This document shows, one piece after another, positions 42,237 to 50,212 of a stretch of 59,005 nucleotides of DNA. The stretch covers positions 1 to 59,005 of the forward strand of contig JBKBMT010000007.1 in the NCBI GenBank assembly GCA_046295655.1. Direction: 5' to 3'. The DNA is from JBKBMT01 sp046295655. GTDB taxonomy: Bacteria; Pseudomonadota; Alphaproteobacteria; Rhodobacterales; Rhodobacteraceae. The position numbers were made by a program, and so were the translations under genes. A model generated the notes under the pieces. That model worked only from the letters and a program-made list of their open reading frames with translations, was not told the origin of the DNA and did not search any database. Positions within the stretch are counted from its first letter, which is position 1. The number at the start of each line of letters is the position of its first letter.

Positions 42237-43367
42237 TCAGCCGGCGCGGGGCATCGGCGTCTCGCCACGGTTGTAGGGCGTCCAGTCGGTGACGTCCGGG
42301 TAGTGCTGTCGCCGCCAGGCGCGAACGCGGGGGTTCATCACCCGGCGCCAGAGCGGCGGCATCATCGCCAGCGCCGTCATCGCAGGATAGCCGAAGGGCA
42401 GCTGCGGTGCCTCGGCGGCGGTATATGTCTGGAGCAGCGGAAAGCGCCGGTCGGGCTTGTAGTGGTGGTCGGAATGCCGCTGCAGATTGATCAGCAGCCA
42501 GTTCGAAGCCCGATGCGCGGCGTTCCAGCTGTGATGCGGGCGGACGTGTTCGTAGCGTCCGTCGCCCAGATGCCGGCGGGTCAGGCCGTAGTGTTCGATG
42601 TAGTTGGTAAGTTCCAGCTGCCACACCGCGCTTGCCGCCTGAACGACGAACAGCCCGAGGCCGAGCCAGCCACCCAAGGCGAAGGCCAGCGCGAGCGCCG
42701 CGGCCTGAAGCGCCGCGTAGCGCCAGAACGGGTTGCTCCGGTGCCACCAGGGAAGCCCGCGCCGGGCCAGCATCGCTGCCTCGGCTCGCCAGGCCGATAC
42801 CGGACATTGCAGCAGGATCCGGGGGAAGAAACGGTGAAATCCTTCGTTGTAGCGCGCCGTGACAGGATCGCGCGGCGTGCCGACATGGCGATGATGGACC
42901 TGCAGATGCTCGCTGCGGAAGTGGCTGTAGAGCACGGTGGCCAGAAGAAGATCGCCCAGCCAGCGTTCCAGCCGGTTCTTCTGGTGCATAAGCTCGTGGG
43001 CATAGGTAATGCCGATGGCGCCCGAGATCACCCCGAGGCCGAAGAACAGCACCAGCATCTCCCACAGCGCCAGATCGTCGGCGCGGGTCACATGCCATAT
43101 GGCGCCGAACACGACCGTCGCCTGGATGGGAAACCAGATCAGCGTGATGGCGCGATACCAGAACAGGTCCGCCTCTGCGACATCGGTTTCGGGGTTGGTC
43201 TCGTCCAGTCCGGTCACAAGATCCAGCACCGTGACCATGCCCCAGCCGTAGATCGGCAGCAGGAACACGGTCCAGCCGCCCTGCGTGACGCCGATCGCGG
43301 CAAGAGGGACAAGAAGCAGCGACAGCCAGAACGGCAGGGCATTGCGCAGGCGGCGAACGTCGGTCAT
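42237..43367 (-). CDS. Alkane 1-monooxygenase (AlkB family)
   Basis: A 376-residue integral-membrane non-heme diiron hydroxylase that oxidises the terminal methyl of medium-chain alkanes or related lipids. All His motifs are present: HELMH, HLQVHHRHVG (HxxxHH), NYIEHYGL and LQRHSDHH. Six hydrophobic helices surround them (for example LPFWLSLLLVPLAAIGV and LALWEMLVLFFGLGVISGAI). Electron transfer needs rubredoxin and its reductase; neither is nearby. The start at 43367 fits the first helix; the open frame upstream is antisense to the end of mutY. Substrate in this organism is unknown. Confidence 0.92.
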   Translation of the reverse strand: MTDVRRLRNALPFWLSLLLVPLAAIGVTQGGWTVFLLPIYGWGMVTVLDLVTGLDETNPETDVAEADLFWYRAITLIWFPIQATVVFGAIWHVTRADDLALWEMLVLFFGLGVISGAIGITYAHELMHQKNRLERWLGDLLLATVLYSHFRSEHLQVHHRHVGTPRDPVTARYNEGFHRFFPRILLQCPVSAWRAEAAMLARRGLPWWHRSNPFWRYAALQAAALALAFALGGWLGLGLFVVQAASAVWQLELTNYIEHYGLTRRHLGDGRYEHVRPHHSWNAAHRASNWLLINLQRHSDHHYKPDRRFPLLQTYTAAEAPQLPFGYPAMTALAMMPPLWRRVMNPRVRAWRRQHYPDVTDWTPYNRGETPMPRAG

Positions 43368-43477
43368 CGGCAGGTCGGAAACGGTCCTCGGGCCGGTCGA
43401 GGATACATGGTTTCGACAACAGCCGGAAAGGGGCGACGTGCCGCGGCGGTCAGAAGCCCGGCGCCGATGCGGACCGG

Positions 43478-44548
43478 TCAGCCACGGCCGAGACCTGCAC
43501 GCGCGATATCCCAGCATTTCCTCATCACCGTGGGCAGCGCCGCAGGCCGGAAGACATCGGCCTGCACGAAACCGCCGCGCTGCGGTCTTGCATCGAGGCC
43601 GGGTTCGGAAATCCGAAGGTGCAGGATCAGATGAAAATGGGTGAAGGTATGCCGCACCTCAAGCTTGGGATCCCGCCAGTCGCCGGCGAGTGGCGGGGCC
43701 TCTTCCGGGGCCTCGCTCCAGTCCGAGCAGGGCCAGCCAAGCATCCCGCCCAACAGGCCACGCGGCGCGCGCGTCTCCAGCAGAACGGCCCCGTCGGTGC
43801 GGCGGGCGACGTATGCGAAGCCGCGGCGCACCGGCTTCGGCGTCCGCTCGGTGCGCATCGGCAGGCGTTCGGCGATCCCCGCCGCGTGTCCGCGGCAGTG
43901 GCGGGCGACGGGGCAGGCTCCGCAGACCGGCCTGCGCGGCGTGCAGATCGTGGCGCCGAGGTCCATCATCGCCTGGGCATGGTCGCCCGGGCGGCGTTCG
44001 GGGGTCAGATCGCCGGCAAGTCCGGCAAGCCTGCGCTTTGATCCGGGCAGCGGGTCGGTGACGCCGAACAGTCGCGCGACCACCCGTTCCACGTTCCCGT
44101 CCACCACCGGCGCCGGGCGGTCGAAGGCGATCGCGGCGATGGCCGCCGCCGTGTAGGGTCCGATGCCCGGCAGGGTCCGCAGCCCTTCCGCCGTATCGGG
44201 GAAGGCGCCGCCGTGGTCCTCCGTCACCTTCCGCGCGCAGGCCAGCAGGTTGCGCGCCCGCGCATAGTAGCCAAGGCCTGCCCATTCCGCCATCACCTCG
44301 GCATCCGCGGCCCCGGCCAGCGCGCGGACATCCGGCCAGCGCGCAATGAACCGGTCGAAGTAGCCCTTGACGGCAGCGACAGTCGTCTGCTGCAACATCA
44401 CCTCCGACAGCCAGACGCGATAGGGGTCGGGACGTGCCCCTTCGGCCAGCGCCCGGGGCGCGACCCGCCAGGGCAGGTCGCGGGCCGCCGTGTCGTACCA
44501 GTGCAGGAGATCGCGGCCGAAACCCTCGCTGTCGAAGCCGTCACGCAT
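43478..44548 (-). CDS. mutY: A/G-specific adenine DNA glycosylase
   Basis: Removes adenine mispaired with 8-oxoguanine, part of the GO repair system. The 356-residue product has the catalytic Glu49 (WLSEVMLQQTT), the helix-hairpin-helix LPGIGPYTAAAIAAI (126-140) and the catalytic Asp150 (VVDGNVERV). The 4Fe-4S loop has Cys202, 209, 212 and 218 (C-x6-C-x2-C-x5-C). A C-terminal NUDIX-like MutT domain (about 240-340) recognises 8-oxoG. It is divergent from the DUF721 gene with 91 nt between. Confidence 0.95.
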   Translation of the reverse strand: MRDGFDSEGFGRDLLHWYDTAARDLPWRVAPRALAEGARPDPYRVWLSEVMLQQTTVAAVKGYFDRFIARWPDVRALAGAADAEVMAEWAGLGYYARARNLLACARKVTEDHGGAFPDTAEGLRTLPGIGPYTAAAIAAIAFDRPAPVVDGNVERVVARLFGVTDPLPGSKRRLAGLAGDLTPERRPGDHAQAMMDLGATICTPRRPVCGACPVARHCRGHAAGIAERLPMRTERTPKPVRRGFAYVARRTDGAVLLETRAPRGLLGGMLGWPCSDWSEAPEEAPPLAGDWRDPKLEVRHTFTHFHLILHLRISEPGLDARPQRGGFVQADVFRPAALPTVMRKCWDIARAGLGRG

Positions 44549-44639
44549 GTTTCATCCGGCGTTTCCGATGACCACTGGCGCCGCGGCGCCGGGGGGATAG
44601 AATAGCGGTCGGGACGGCGGTGAAAACCCGAAGGACACC

Positions 44640-45167
44640 ATGGCAAGAGGCAGGCAGCACGGCGACGACGCGCCGCCCCCCCGGCGGATGCGCGGTTTCG
44701 AGCCCGCAGCCGGGCTGGTGGCCCGGCGGGTGCAGTCGGCCGGCGAATCGCGGGGCTTCGCCGTCGCGCGGCTTCTGACCCGCTGGGACGAAGTTGCGGG
44801 AGCAGAGCTTGCCGCCTGCACGCGGCCGGTCCGGATCGGATACGGCCGCGACGGATTCGGCGCCACGCTGACACTGCTGGTCACGGGCGCCCATGCGCCG
44901 ATGGTCGAGATGCGCAAGGAGGATCTGCGGGCGCGCGTCAATGCCTGCTACGGCTACAACGCCGTCTCGCGCATCCTGCTGACCCAGACCGCGGCACAGG
45001 GGTTCGCGGAGCCGCCTGCGCGGTTCGCGGCCGCCCCGCCGGCCCCGGCGCCCGAGGCGCGCGCAGCCGTCGAGGGGGTGAGCGATCCGCAATTCCGGGC
45101 GGCGCTTGAAGCCCTTGCGCAAAACGTGTTCACTCGCGCCGGCCGCAAACGGAAGGAACAGGCATGA
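44640..45167 (+). CDS. DUF721/DciA-like protein
   Basis: A 175-residue protein of the DUF721 family, which includes DciA, the replicative-helicase loader of bacteria without DnaC. The conserved N-terminal domain (about 20-110) contains RGFAVARLLTRWDEVAGAEL, a typical W(D/E)xVAG motif, and LTLLVTGAHAPMVEMRKEDL. The C-terminal part is Ala/Pro-rich, then helical (FRAALEALAQNVFTR). A replication role is inferred from family membership only. Its stop overlaps the ATG of the DsbA-like gene. Confidence 0.85.
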   Translation: MARGRQHGDDAPPPRRMRGFEPAAGLVARRVQSAGESRGFAVARLLTRWDEVAGAELAACTRPVRIGYGRDGFGATLTLLVTGAHAPMVEMRKEDLRARVNACYGYNAVSRILLTQTAAQGFAEPPARFAAAPPAPAPEARAAVEGVSDPQFRAALEALAQNVFTRAGRKRKEQA

Positions 45168-45823
45168 AACGCATCCTCGCCATCCTCGGTGTGCTCGGCG
45201 TCGTCGCGGCGGGCCTCTGGTGGGCCATGACGCCGCGAACGGCGGGGCCGGCGCTGCCGGGTCTGGGCGCCGCCGAGGCGCAGGCATCGGCCGAGCTGCC
45301 TGATGTCCCCGATCTGGTGCTGGGCAATCCCGATGCGCGGGTGACGGTGATCGAATACGCCTCGTTCACCTGCCCGCATTGCGCGACCTTCCACGCCCAG
45401 GTCTTCAAGCCGCTGAAACGCGACTACATCGACACCGGCAAGATCCAGTTCATCTACCGCGAGGTGTTCTTCGACCGCTACGGGCTCTGGGCTGCGATGG
45501 TGGCGCGCTGCGGCGGGACCGAGCGGTATTTCGGCATCGCGGAGTTGCTCTACGAGACCCAGCGCGACTGGTCGGCCTCCAGCGACCCGCTGGCCACGGT
45601 GGAGGCGTTGAAGCGCGTCGGCCGGCGCGCAGGGCTCGAGAACGACCAGCTCGACGCCTGTCTGCAGGACGGCGACAAGGCACAGGCCATGGTGGCAAAG
45701 TTCCAGGCCGAGACGGCCGCGGACGGCATCGACAGCACCCCGTCGCTGGTCATCAACGGCGAGAAGCACCGCAACATGAGCTATGACAGCCTGCGCGGCA
45801 TCATCGACGCGAAGCTGAACTGA
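45164..45823 (+). CDS. DsbA-family thioredoxin-fold protein (membrane-anchored or exported)
   Basis: A 219-residue protein with an N-terminal hydrophobic segment (residues 4-22, ILAILGVLGVVAAGLWWAM) and a DsbA-like thioredoxin domain with insertion. The active site is CPHC in EYASFTCPHCATFHAQV, and the cis-Pro loop is STPSLVING. The start overlaps the DUF721 gene by 4 nt. It probably acts as a periplasmic thiol-disulfide oxidoreductase; membrane tether versus cleaved signal cannot be settled. The CoA-transferase gene follows 4 nt after the stop. Confidence 0.9.
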   Translation: MKRILAILGVLGVVAAGLWWAMTPRTAGPALPGLGAAEAQASAELPDVPDLVLGNPDARVTVIEYASFTCPHCATFHAQVFKPLKRDYIDTGKIQFIYREVFFDRYGLWAAMVARCGGTERYFGIAELLYETQRDWSASSDPLATVEALKRVGRRAGLENDQLDACLQDGDKAQAMVAKFQAETAADGIDSTPSLVINGEKHRNMSYDSLRGIIDAKLN

Positions 45824-45827
45824 TCCC

Positions 45828-46940
45828 ATGCCCGCGCCGCTGGAAGGGATCCGCGTGATCGAGCTTGCCCGGATCCTGGCCGGGCCGTGGGCCGGGCAGA
45901 CGCTGGCCGACCTCGGCGCCGAGGTGATCAAGGTCGAGGCGCCAGAAGGCGACGACACCCGGCAATGGGGCCCCCCCTTTGTCGAGCGCGAGGGCGACCG
46001 TTCGGCCGCCTACTTCCACGCGACGAACCGCGGCAAGCTTTCCGTGACAGCCGATTTCCGCACCCCGGAAGGCCAGACGCTGGTGCGCGATCTGGTGCGC
46101 GATGCGGATGTGGTGATCGAGAACTTCAAGGTCGGCGGCCTTGCGAAATACGGGCTCGACTGGCCGTCGCTGCGGCAGGTCAACCCGCGGCTGATCTATT
46201 GCTCGGTCACCGGCTTCGGCCAGACCGGACCATACGCGCACCGGGCGGGATACGACTTCATCATCCAGGGCATGTCCGGGCTGATGAGCGTCACCGGCAC
46301 GCCGGACGGTCAGCCGCAGAAGGTGGGCGTCGCCGTCACCGACCTGTTCACGGGGGTCTATGCCGCTGTGGGGATCCTTGCCGCGCTGCATCAGCGCACC
46401 GTCACCGGAGAGGGCCAGCAGGTGGACATGGCGCTGCTGGATGTTGCCGTCGCGATCATGGCCAACCAGGCGCTCAACTACCTGACCACCGGCAGGCCGC
46501 CGGGGCTGATGGGCAATGCCCATCCGAACCTCGCGCCCTATGCGGTGTTCGACTGCGCCGACGGCTGGATCATCCTCGCGGTCGGCAACGACGGACAGTT
46601 CCGCCGGCTGTGCGCGATCCTCGGGCTTGACGACATGCCGGACGACCCGGCCTTCCGCACCAATGCCGACCGGGTCACGCACCGTGCTGCGATGACCGAG
46701 CGGATCACCGCCGCGACGCGGGGCTGGACCAAGGCCGGCCTCCTTCACGCCTGCGAGGCCCAGGGCGTCCCCGCGGGTCCGATCAACGATCTGGCCGAAG
46801 TCTTCGCCGACCGGCAGGTGCGCCACCGCGGCATGCAGATCGCGGTGGAGGGGCTGCCCGGCGTCCGCACGCCAATCACCTTTTCCGACGCCACGCTCGC
46901 GGTCGGCCGCGCGGCGCCGAAGCTCGGTTCCGGCGGGTGA
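45828..46940 (+). CDS. CaiB/BaiF (family III) CoA-transferase
   Basis: A 370-residue family III CoA-transferase, moving CoA between carboxylic acids. The N-terminal Rossmann part reads LEGIRVIELARILAGPWAGQ and LADLGAEVIKVEAPEGDDTR. The catalytic Asp is in AGYDFIIQGMSG, as in formyl-CoA transferase Asp169. C-terminal segments such as VPAGPINDLAEVFADRQV are typical. The acyl donor and acceptor cannot be told. It is packed between the DsbA-like gene (4 nt) and a peptidase gene that overlaps its stop, so these are likely co-transcribed without an obvious common function. Confidence 0.9.
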   Translation: MPAPLEGIRVIELARILAGPWAGQTLADLGAEVIKVEAPEGDDTRQWGPPFVEREGDRSAAYFHATNRGKLSVTADFRTPEGQTLVRDLVRDADVVIENFKVGGLAKYGLDWPSLRQVNPRLIYCSVTGFGQTGPYAHRAGYDFIIQGMSGLMSVTGTPDGQPQKVGVAVTDLFTGVYAAVGILAALHQRTVTGEGQQVDMALLDVAVAIMANQALNYLTTGRPPGLMGNAHPNLAPYAVFDCADGWIILAVGNDGQFRRLCAILGLDDMPDDPAFRTNADRVTHRAAMTERITAATRGWTKAGLLHACEAQGVPAGPINDLAEVFADRQVRHRGMQIAVEGLPGVRTPITFSDATLAVGRAAPKLGSGG

Positions 46941-47929
46941 TGCGGCCCGGCGCCCGAAACCTCATCACCGACGTCGCCGGGCTGAAGGTCGGAAATGCCC
47001 ATGATCCCCGGCTGCGGTCGGGCGTCACCGTCCTGACTGCCGATGCACCCTTCGTGGCGGCAGTGCATGTGATGGGCGGCGCGCCGGGCACCCGCGAGAC
47101 CGACCTGCTGGCCCCCGACCGGCTGGTGCCGGCAGTCGATGCGCTGGTCCTGTCGGGCGGGTCGGCCTTCGGCCTCGATGCCGCCGGCGGGGTGGCGCAG
47201 GCGCTGCGCGCCGCGGGGCGAGGGTTCGGTGCAAGCGGCCATGCCGTTCCCATCGTGCCCGCGGCGATCCTGTTCGATCTGGCCAACGGGGGCCGCAAGG
47301 ACTGGGACGTTTCGCCCTACCCCGCGCTCGGCCGGGCGGCCTACGATGCCGCAGGCGAGGATTTCGCGCTGGGCAGCGCCGGGGCGGGGTTCGGCGCGCT
47401 GACGGGAAACCTGAAGGGCGGCCTCGGTTCGGCCTCGGCAGTGCTGGACAGCGGCCTTGCGGTCGGCGCGCTGGTCGCGGTCAATGCGCTGGGGTCGGCC
47501 ACAGTGGGCAATGCGCCGCAGTTCTGGGCCGCACCATGGGAGCTGGAGGCAGAGTTCGGCGGGCTCGGCCCCGCCGCCCGTTTCGACCCAGGGCACGAGC
47601 CGCCGCCCCGCAAGGCGCTTGGCGAGGCGACGACGATCGCCGTCGTGGCCACCGATGCACGGCTTGACAAGGCGCAGGCCCAGCGCATGGCGGTCGCAGC
47701 GCATGACGGGCTTGCCCGCGCGCTGGTGCCAAGCCACACGCCGCTGGACGGCGATCTCGTGTTCGCCGCCGCCACCGGAGCACGGCCGCTGGCGGATCCG
47801 GTCGCGGATGCCTTCGCGCTGGGCCATGCCGCCGCCTGCTGCCTGGCGCGCGCGGTCGCGCGCGCGGTCTGGTCGGCGGAACCGATGCCCGGCGATCGAC
47901 TGCCGGCCTGGCGGGCGCTGCACGGCTGA
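46940..47929 (+). CDS. P1/S58-family peptidase (DmpA-like)
   Basis: A 329-residue N-terminal-nucleophile-type aminopeptidase of the P1/DmpA family, whose members release N-terminal residues or cleave beta-amino or D-amino peptides after autoproteolysis. Family features are ITDVAGLKVGNAHD at the N-terminus, VLSGGSAFGLDAAGGV, LTGNLKGGLGSAS and LVAVNALGSATVG, the last being where the autocleavage Gly-Ser is expected. The ATG overlaps the preceding stop (TGATG); a GTG 3 nt upstream is an alternative start. The physiological substrate is unknown. Confidence 0.85.
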   Translation: MRPGARNLITDVAGLKVGNAHDPRLRSGVTVLTADAPFVAAVHVMGGAPGTRETDLLAPDRLVPAVDALVLSGGSAFGLDAAGGVAQALRAAGRGFGASGHAVPIVPAAILFDLANGGRKDWDVSPYPALGRAAYDAAGEDFALGSAGAGFGALTGNLKGGLGSASAVLDSGLAVGALVAVNALGSATVGNAPQFWAAPWELEAEFGGLGPAARFDPGHEPPPRKALGEATTIAVVATDARLDKAQAQRMAVAAHDGLARALVPSHTPLDGDLVFAAATGARPLADPVADAFALGHAAACCLARAVARAVWSAEPMPGDRLPAWRALHG

Positions 47930-48019
47930 ACCCTTGCGCGGCGCCCGGCGCGGGGGTATTGCGGCGCGTTGCCCACTGCGGGCGGCCAAGTCTCCGCGAC
48001 CTTGCCAAAACGGAAACCC

Positions 48020-48643
48020 ATGACCCGCTCCCATGTCCCCGGCATCCTTGCCATGGCCGCCATCGTGGTGGCCTCGAACATCCTTGTGCAACACCTGTTC
48101 GGCCAGTGGCTGACCTGGGGTGCCTTCACCTATCCGTTCGCCTTTCTGGTCACTGACCTGATGAACCGCCTGCACGGCCCCGCCGTCGCCCGCCGCGTGG
48201 TAATGATCGGATTCATCGTCGGGGTCGGCTGTTCGCTGGTCGGCTCGCAGATCGTGGGCGAACACGGCCCCCTGGTGACGCTGCGCATCGCGCTGGGATC
48301 CGGTCTGGCCTTTCTGACCGCTCAACTCCTGGACGTGGCGATCTTCGACCGGCTGCGGCAGGGTCGCTGGTGGCGCGCGCCGCTGGTGTCGAGCCTGATC
48401 GGATCGGCAGTCGATACGTTGCTCTTCTTTTCGGTGGCCTTCTCGGCCAGCCTCTCGTTCATCGACCCCGGCGACGACGTGTCCTGGGCGGGCGAGATGC
48501 TGCCGCTTCTCGGGCTCGGTCCGGTGGTGCCGCTCTGGGTGTCGCTGGCCGTTGCGGACGGGATGGTCAAGCTGCTCATCGCTGTGGCAGCGCTGCTGCC
48601 CTTCCGCCTCATCCTTCAGCGCGTCGGGGCACGGGTAGCGTAA
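48020..48643 (+). CDS. Queuosine-precursor transporter (YhhQ/VUT family)
   Basis: A 207-residue membrane protein of the COG1738 family, which imports queuosine precursors (preQ0/preQ1) for tRNA modification. It has about six helices. Family-typical stretches are IVVASNILVQHLFG, AFTYPFAFLVTDLMNRLHGP and the C-terminal ADGMVKLLIAVAALLPFRLI. The start at 48020 has GGA upstream; a longer in-frame start at 47969 is not supported. The 90 nt before it showed no recognisable preQ1 riboswitch. Its stop is directly followed by the -35 element of a small transcription unit. Confidence 0.85.
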   Translation: MTRSHVPGILAMAAIVVASNILVQHLFGQWLTWGAFTYPFAFLVTDLMNRLHGPAVARRVVMIGFIVGVGCSLVGSQIVGEHGPLVTLRIALGSGLAFLTAQLLDVAIFDRLRQGRWWRAPLVSSLIGSAVDTLLFFSVAFSASLSFIDPGDDVSWAGEMLPLLGLGPVVPLWVSLAVADGMVKLLIAVAALLPFRLILQRVGARVA

Positions 48644-48649
48644 AAGGAT

Positions 48650-48678
48650 TTGACAACCCCAAAATCTGTGGCAGCCTT
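48650..48678 (+). promoter_or_regulatory. Putative promoter (-35 TTGACA) of a small transcription unit
   Basis: A perfect TTGACA lies at 48650-48655, 6 nt after the transporter stop codon. The -10 region expected around 48673-48678 is a poor match, as is common in this group. It would drive a transcript of roughly 180 nt ending at the hairpin at 48842-48862. Confidence 0.4.
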
Positions 48679-48713
48679 CGCGCATCGGCAACGCAACGAA
48701 AGGAGGTGGTCCA

Positions 48714-48770
48714 GTGTCTAGAGTGATATTGGAGAGAGGTGTCGGGACAGTCAGGGGGGCCGAGGCCTGA
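48714..48770 (+). CDS. Candidate 18-codon peptide with exceptional ribosome-binding site
   Basis: A GTG-started mini-ORF encodes MSRVILERGVGTVRGAEA, then TGA. Bases 48698-48712 (GAAAGGAGGTGGTCC) can pair over 15 nt with the 3' tail of alphaproteobacterial 16S rRNA, with one G-U pair; the GGAGG core is 7 nt from the GTG. The codons are unlike the rest of the window: TCT, AGA twice, ATA, TTG and AGG, all rare in this high-GC genome, within 18 codons. It could be a real micropeptide, a regulatory upstream ORF, or an untranslated ribosome- or RNA-binding element. I recognise no homologue. The following 70 nt to the terminator contain only short GC stems. Confidence 0.45.
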   Translation: MSRVILERGVGTVRGAEA

Positions 48771-48841
48771 GGGCAGCCCCGAAGGTCAAGAACTCTGGCT
48801 GGGCCTAGCCCTAACTGGCCCATCTCCGTAGATCTCGGAAA

Positions 48842-48866
48842 GGGTTGCGCGCAGCGCAACCCTTTC
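48842..48866. terminator. Bidirectional terminator between the small unit and regA
   Basis: A perfect 9-bp stem GGGTTGCGC (48842-48850) / GCGCAACCC (48854-48862) with a 3-nt loop is followed by TTT on the plus strand and preceded by AAA, giving UUU on the minus strand as well. It lies 13 nt after the regA stop and at the 3' end of the small plus-strand unit. Confidence 0.7.
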
Positions 48867-48879
48867 TCCGTTTCCGGGG

Positions 48880-49434
48880 TCAGCGGGGGCTGCGCTTGGC
48901 CAGGATGCGCTGGAGCGTGCGGCGATGCATGCTGAGCCGCCGCGCCGTCTCGGACACGTTGCGGTCGCATTGCTCGTAGACCCGCTGGATATGCTCCCAC
49001 CGGACCCGGTCCGCCGACATCGGGTTTTCGGGCGGCGGCGGCAGCGTGTCGCCCCGCGACAGCAGCGCATTCGTGATGTCGTTCGCGTCCGCCGGTTTCG
49101 ACAGATAATCGGTCGCGCCGATCTTCACCGCCGCGACCGCCGTGGCGATCGCACCGTATCCGGTCAGCACCACCACCCGGCAGTCGGGTCTCCGGTTACG
49201 CAGCACCTCGACCACGTCGAGCCCGTTGCCGTCGCCCAGCCGCAGATCGACCACCGCATAGGCCGGCGGGCGCGCCAGGGCCATCGCCTTGCCCATCGCC
49301 ACGCTTTCCGCCGTCTCGACCGAAAATCCGCGCCGCTCCATCGCCCGCGCCAGTCGCTTGACGAAGGCCTCGTCGTCATCGACCAGAAGAAGGCTGCGGT
49401 CCGGGCCGAGGTCGGACGGATCGAAGTCGTTCAT
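48880..49434 (-). CDS. regA: Redox response regulator RegA/PrrA/ActR
   Basis: Response regulator of the RegBA system that activates photosynthesis, nitrogen and carbon fixation, respiration and other redox-linked genes. The 184-residue product has the length of PrrA/RegA. The receiver domain has acidic residues DDD (19-21), phospho-acceptor Asp63 (VVDLRLGDG) and the switch LTGYGAIATAV. A Pro linker (DTLPPPPENPMS) and a Fis-type helix-turn-helix (about 140-184, NVSETARRLSMHRRTLQRI) follow. The start at 49434 is placed 6 nt after AAAGG. senC lies 69 nt upstream on the same strand, and the sensor regB is divergent beyond it. Confidence 0.96.
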   Translation of the reverse strand: MNDFDPSDLGPDRSLLLVDDDEAFVKRLARAMERRGFSVETAESVAMGKAMALARPPAYAVVDLRLGDGNGLDVVEVLRNRRPDCRVVVLTGYGAIATAVAAVKIGATDYLSKPADANDITNALLSRGDTLPPPPENPMSADRVRWEHIQRVYEQCDRNVSETARRLSMHRRTLQRILAKRSPR

Positions 49435-49503
49435 GGGCATCCTTTCGCTGACGGTGGCGGAAAGACTAGGCCCGCTACTTCGCCGGGTCAATTTCGCGCA
49501 GGA

Positions 49504-50124
49504 TCACGCAGCCGCCAGGAAACAGGCAACCTGCTGGGCCATGGCATCGGCCTCGGCATCGCGCCGGAAGAACTCGACGAAGCCGTGCCCCGGCAGCACC
49601 AGATAGGTGAAGGTGCTGTGATCGACGAGATAGTATTCGTCGGTCGCGTCATGCGCCTTGTAATAGGTCCGGTAGGCCTGCGATGCGGCCCGGACCTGCT
49701 GTTCGCTGCCGGTCAGGCCGATCATCCGCGGATGCATGAAATCGACGAACTCCGCCAGCCTTTCGGGCGTGTCGCGACGCGGATCGACCGAGATGAACAC
49801 CGGCGTGACCTCGAAGCCCATCTCCTCAAGGATGTCCACCACCTCGGCGTTGCGGGCCGTGTCCAGCGGACAGACGTCGGGACAGAACGTGTAGCCGAAA
49901 TAGATCAGCGCCGGCCGGGTGATGACATCGGCATCGGTCACGGTCCTGCCGGTATGGTCCACCAGGGTGAAGGGGCCGCCGATCGCACCCGGCCCGCCGG
50001 CGATCGAACTCTGGCGGCAGCCGGCAAACCGGTCCTCGGGGCCGCGCATCAGCACGAACCATGCCGTTCCCGCGATCAGGGCCGTGACCACGGCTGCGGC
50101 AGCAAATGCATACGTGCGGGTCAT
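49504..50124 (-). CDS. senC: SCO1/SenC copper chaperone (PrrC)
   Basis: Membrane-anchored thioredoxin-fold copper chaperone needed for cytochrome oxidase CuA assembly; in Rhodobacter it also affects RegB/PrrB signalling. The 206-residue product has an N-terminal transmembrane anchor (residues 5-25, YAFAAAAVVTALIAGTAWFV). The copper site CPDVC in FGYTFCPDVCPLD and the third ligand His in LVDHSTFTYLV are present. A GGGAGG ribosome-binding site precedes the ATG. It lies between regA (same strand) and divergent regB, 88 nt away, as in Rhodobacter. Confidence 0.94.
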   Translation of the reverse strand: MTRTYAFAAAAVVTALIAGTAWFVLMRGPEDRFAGCRQSSIAGGPGAIGGPFTLVDHTGRTVTDADVITRPALIYFGYTFCPDVCPLDTARNAEVVDILEEMGFEVTPVFISVDPRRDTPERLAEFVDFMHPRMIGLTGSEQQVRAASQAYRTYYKAHDATDEYYLVDHSTFTYLVLPGHGFVEFFRRDAEADAMAQQVACFLAAA

Positions 50125-50212
50125 CCCCCAACCCTCCCGGTGATGGCGCGCGCATTGATCGCCCGGCGCGGCGCCGCTAACACCGGCAGAGATATATACT
50201 CCGGACCCGTGG

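Noticed and set aside
39451..43419. Open frame of about 1,320 codons on the minus strand spanning livF, the hydrolase, zapE and alkB
   Set aside because: No recognisable domain; all parts overlap well-supported genes in other frames. It is a lack of stop codons in GC-rich DNA.
47930..48019. Possible preQ1 riboswitch ahead of the queuosine-precursor transporter
   Set aside because: Neither the C-rich loop/A-rich tail of preQ1-I nor another known preQ1 fold could be laid out in these 90 nt. A covariance-model search would settle it.
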